From Pseudoduganella dura (GTDB lineage: Bacteria; Pseudomonadota; Gammaproteobacteria; Burkholderiales; Burkholderiaceae_D): DNA of 64,000 nt. Location of the stretch: positions 248,001 to 312,000 of the forward strand of contig NZ_WNWM01000002.1 in assembly GCF_009727155.1 (NCBI RefSeq), in the 5' to 3' direction. Shown in pieces: positions 62,428-64,000 of this stretch. How positions within the stretch are numbered: the first letter of the stretch is position 1; the number at the start of each line of letters is the position of its first letter. A model generated the notes under the pieces. The model saw only the letters and a list, made by a program, of their open reading frames with translations. It had not been told where the DNA came from and ran no database searches. The translations under genes and the position numbers were made by a program.

Positions 62428-64000
62428 TTACTTGTCCTTGTAGCCCAGCTGCTTCATCGCCTTCGTGATGGTCGTCGCACTCTTCGCGTAATCGGCCCAC
62501 GGTTCGTTGCCGTGGTCGAGCCGGGTATGCACGGTGGCCACGGTCCAGTGGTCGCCGCCGGTCAGGTGTTCGAGCTCGCTCCAGTCGACCGGCACCGAGA
62601 TGCCCATGCCGGGCCGCGCGCGGGCCGACCAGGCGGCCGCCGTGGTGGCGCCCCGGCCGTTGCGCAGGTAATCGATGAAGATCTTGCCGACCCGGTTCTT
62701 CGGCCCGCTCTTGAATGCGAAGCGGTCCGGCAGGGTGCGCGCCATGTGCTCGACGATGAAGCTCGAAAAGCCTTTCACCGTGTCCCAGCCGTGCTGCGGC
62801 TTCAGGGGCACCACCACGTGCAGGCCCTTGCCGCCGCTGGTCTTCAGGAACGACGGCAGGCCCAGTTGTTCGAGGAATGCCCGCATCAGCTGCGCCGCTT
62901 CCTGGATCTGCGGCCACGCCACGCCCTGTCCGGGATCGAGGTCGAACACCATGCGGTTCGGCTTTTCGTAGGTTTTCGCAAACGCGTTCTGCGTGTGGAA
63001 CTCGACCACGTTCCACTGCGCGCACGACAGCAGCGCCTGCGCGCTGGACACCTCGAGCATCGTCGGATGGTCGGGATCGAGTTCCTGCGGCAACTGCTTC
63101 ACGCCGGGCAGCTTGCCGACCTCGGAGTGCTTCTGGAAGAACAGCTCGCCGCCGATGCCGGCCGGCGCCCGCACCAGCGCCAGTGGGCGGCCTTTCAGGT
63201 GTTCGAGCATCAGTTCATGGACCAGCGCGTAGTAGCGCACCAGCCCGATCTTCGTCATGCCGCTGGCGGGGTCGATCAGCCGGTCGGGGTTGGTCACCTT
63301 CAGCGTGGCCGGCAGCGTGCTGTCGACGCCGGAGCCGGCGGAGGGACCGGATGCCGCCTTCCCGGCGCCCTTGATTGCAGCTTTCGTTGCGGCGTTCGTC
63401 GCGGTCCTGGTTGCGGTCTTGCTCGTTGCCTTGGCTGCCTTCGCGGCCGGCTTGCCTTCGTTCTGTGCCTGCATGACATCCTCCACATGGACAGCCCGCT
63501 CGCGGCGGATACTGGTTGCCTTCTTGTCGGTGCGCAGGCCGAGGAATACGGCATGGCGGATCGAGCCGCCGCCCGTCCACTCGCCGAACGTGACTTCGGC
63601 CACGAGCGTGGGCTTGACCCAGTGCGCCTTCTTGTCGATCGCCTTGTCGGTCGCGAACGGACTGGCGTCGGCGGCCACCTTTTTCAGCCTGGCGGTGATG
63701 TCGCGCAGCGATGTGCCGTCGAACCCGGTGCCCACGTTGCCGGCGTAATGCAGCGTCCCGGCGTCGTCGTAATACCCCAGCAGCAGCGAGCCGATGCCCA
63801 CGCGCGAGCCTTTCGGATCGGTATAGCCGCCGATGACGAACTCCTGGCGCTGCGCGCACTTCAACTTGATCCAGTCGCCCGACCGCCGCGAGGTGTACAG
63901 CGCATCGCGCCGCTTGCCGATGATGCCTTCCAGGCCCATCCGGCAGGCGGCGGCCACGATTTCCTCCGGCGGCGCCGCCAGCTCGGCGGAGAGTCGCACC
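62428..64000 (-). CDS. ligD: ATP-dependent DNA ligase LigD, C-terminal part (cut by window edge)
   Basis: About 524 codons of LigD; the gene enters from the right edge. The visible part begins in the ligase adenylation domain (GLEGIIGKRRDALYTSRRSG motif IV, then WIKLKC motif V) and the OB domain (EVTFGEWTGGGSIRHAVFLGLR). After an Ala/Lys/Thr-rich linker (KAAKATSKTATRTATNAATKA-type) comes the primase-polymerase domain with the catalytic FDLDPG and GGKGLHVVVPL. Ligase before polymerase is the Pseudomonas-type order, in which a phosphoesterase domain would come first; that part is outside the window. It works with Ku, encoded 4.2 kb away. Confidence 0.97.
   Translation of the reverse strand, partial: VRLSAELAAPPEEIVAAACRMGLEGIIGKRRDALYTSRRSGDWIKLKCAQRQEFVIGGYTDPKGSRVGIGSLLLGYYDDAGTLHYAGNVGTGFDGTSLRDITARLKKVAADASPFATDKAIDKKAHWVKPTLVAEVTFGEWTGGGSIRHAVFLGLRTDKKATSIRRERAVHVEDVMQAQNEGKPAAKAAKATSKTATRTATNAATKAAIKGAGKAASGPSAGSGVDSTLPATLKVTNPDRLIDPASGMTKIGLVRYYALVHELMLEHLKGRPLALVRAPAGIGGELFFQKHSEVGKLPGVKQLPQELDPDHPTMLEVSSAQALLSCAQWNVVEFHTQNAFAKTYEKPNRMVFDLDPGQGVAWPQIQEAAQLMRAFLEQLGLPSFLKTSGGKGLHVVVPLKPQHGWDTVKGFSSFIVEHMARTLPDRFAFKSGPKNRVGKIFIDYLRNGRGATTAAAWSARARPGMGISVPVDWSELEHLTGGDHWTVATVHTRLDHGNEPWADYAKSATTITKAMKQLGYKDK

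Overview
The window is a GC-rich, gene-dense piece of bacterial chromosome with no phage, insertion sequence, rRNA or tRNA that I can see. A PEP-CTERM protein, a short H-NS-family protein, a ureDABCEFG cluster followed by hupE/ureJ, a Ku/LigD pair and many LysR/AraC/TetR divergent pairs point to a betaproteobacterium, most likely Oxalobacteraceae (Massilia/Telluria group). That placement is inference from gene content and codon style, not from a marker gene.

Layout. 1-4778: a minus-strand run with an unusually long membrane-anchored penicillin-binding transpeptidase, a 444-aa unknown and a gene cut by the left edge. 4779-17013: a REPIN-like palindrome, two secreted YXWGXW/calcium-repeat paralogues flanking an RNase H-like protein, a chemoreceptor-CheW pair, an HD hydrolase, a transglutaminase-MFS pair, an SDR lacking its catalytic residues divergent from an AraC regulator, and a CocE-type hydrolase. 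17014-23060: trpS behind what looks like a Trp leader-peptide attenuator, DUF1294, an erythromycin-esterase homologue, an EamA transporter, a Lon-N-domain protein, a VOC protein and an H-NS-like protein. 23061-35250: a TonB receptor, phosphatidylserine decarboxylase, a LysR/azoreductase-pirin unit, a PEP-CTERM protein, an acyltransferase, an aspartoacylase-like protein, a guanidinium exporter behind a guanidine-II (mini-ykkC) riboswitch, and an ArsR-type regulator with an old yellow enzyme.

36386-43560 is the most interesting part. Six co-directional genes encode a sigma-54 activator, a 652-aa glycine-rich secreted repeat protein, two small secreted proteins, a periplasmic C39-type cysteine peptidase and an outer-membrane barrel with an N-terminal coiled coil. 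The parts list resembles the Pseudomonas Fap functional-amyloid system (FapD-like peptidase, FapF-like pore), but with a PGRS-like glycine-rich candidate fibre. A well-formed -24/-12 promoter precedes the fibre gene. Both small proteins carry an LxxLRGG/LxxARGG double-glycine sequence expected of C39 substrates, and they share a QNS(G) motif with the C-terminus of the fibre protein.

43785-50451: a lysophospholipid acyltransferase, then the urease operon ureD-A-B-C-E-F-G-hupE/ureJ on the minus strand. 50500-64000: a small unknown, a DUF885 protein translationally coupled to a SulP transporter, a TetR/aldo-keto reductase divergent pair, an SDR, Ku with a lysine/alanine-rich tail, a 14-bp tandem repeat and a pair of DnaA boxes, an AhpD-like protein, a degenerate HD-GYP/LuxR protein, a LysR/PEP-mutase-like divergent pair, and the 3' part of ligD running off the right edge.
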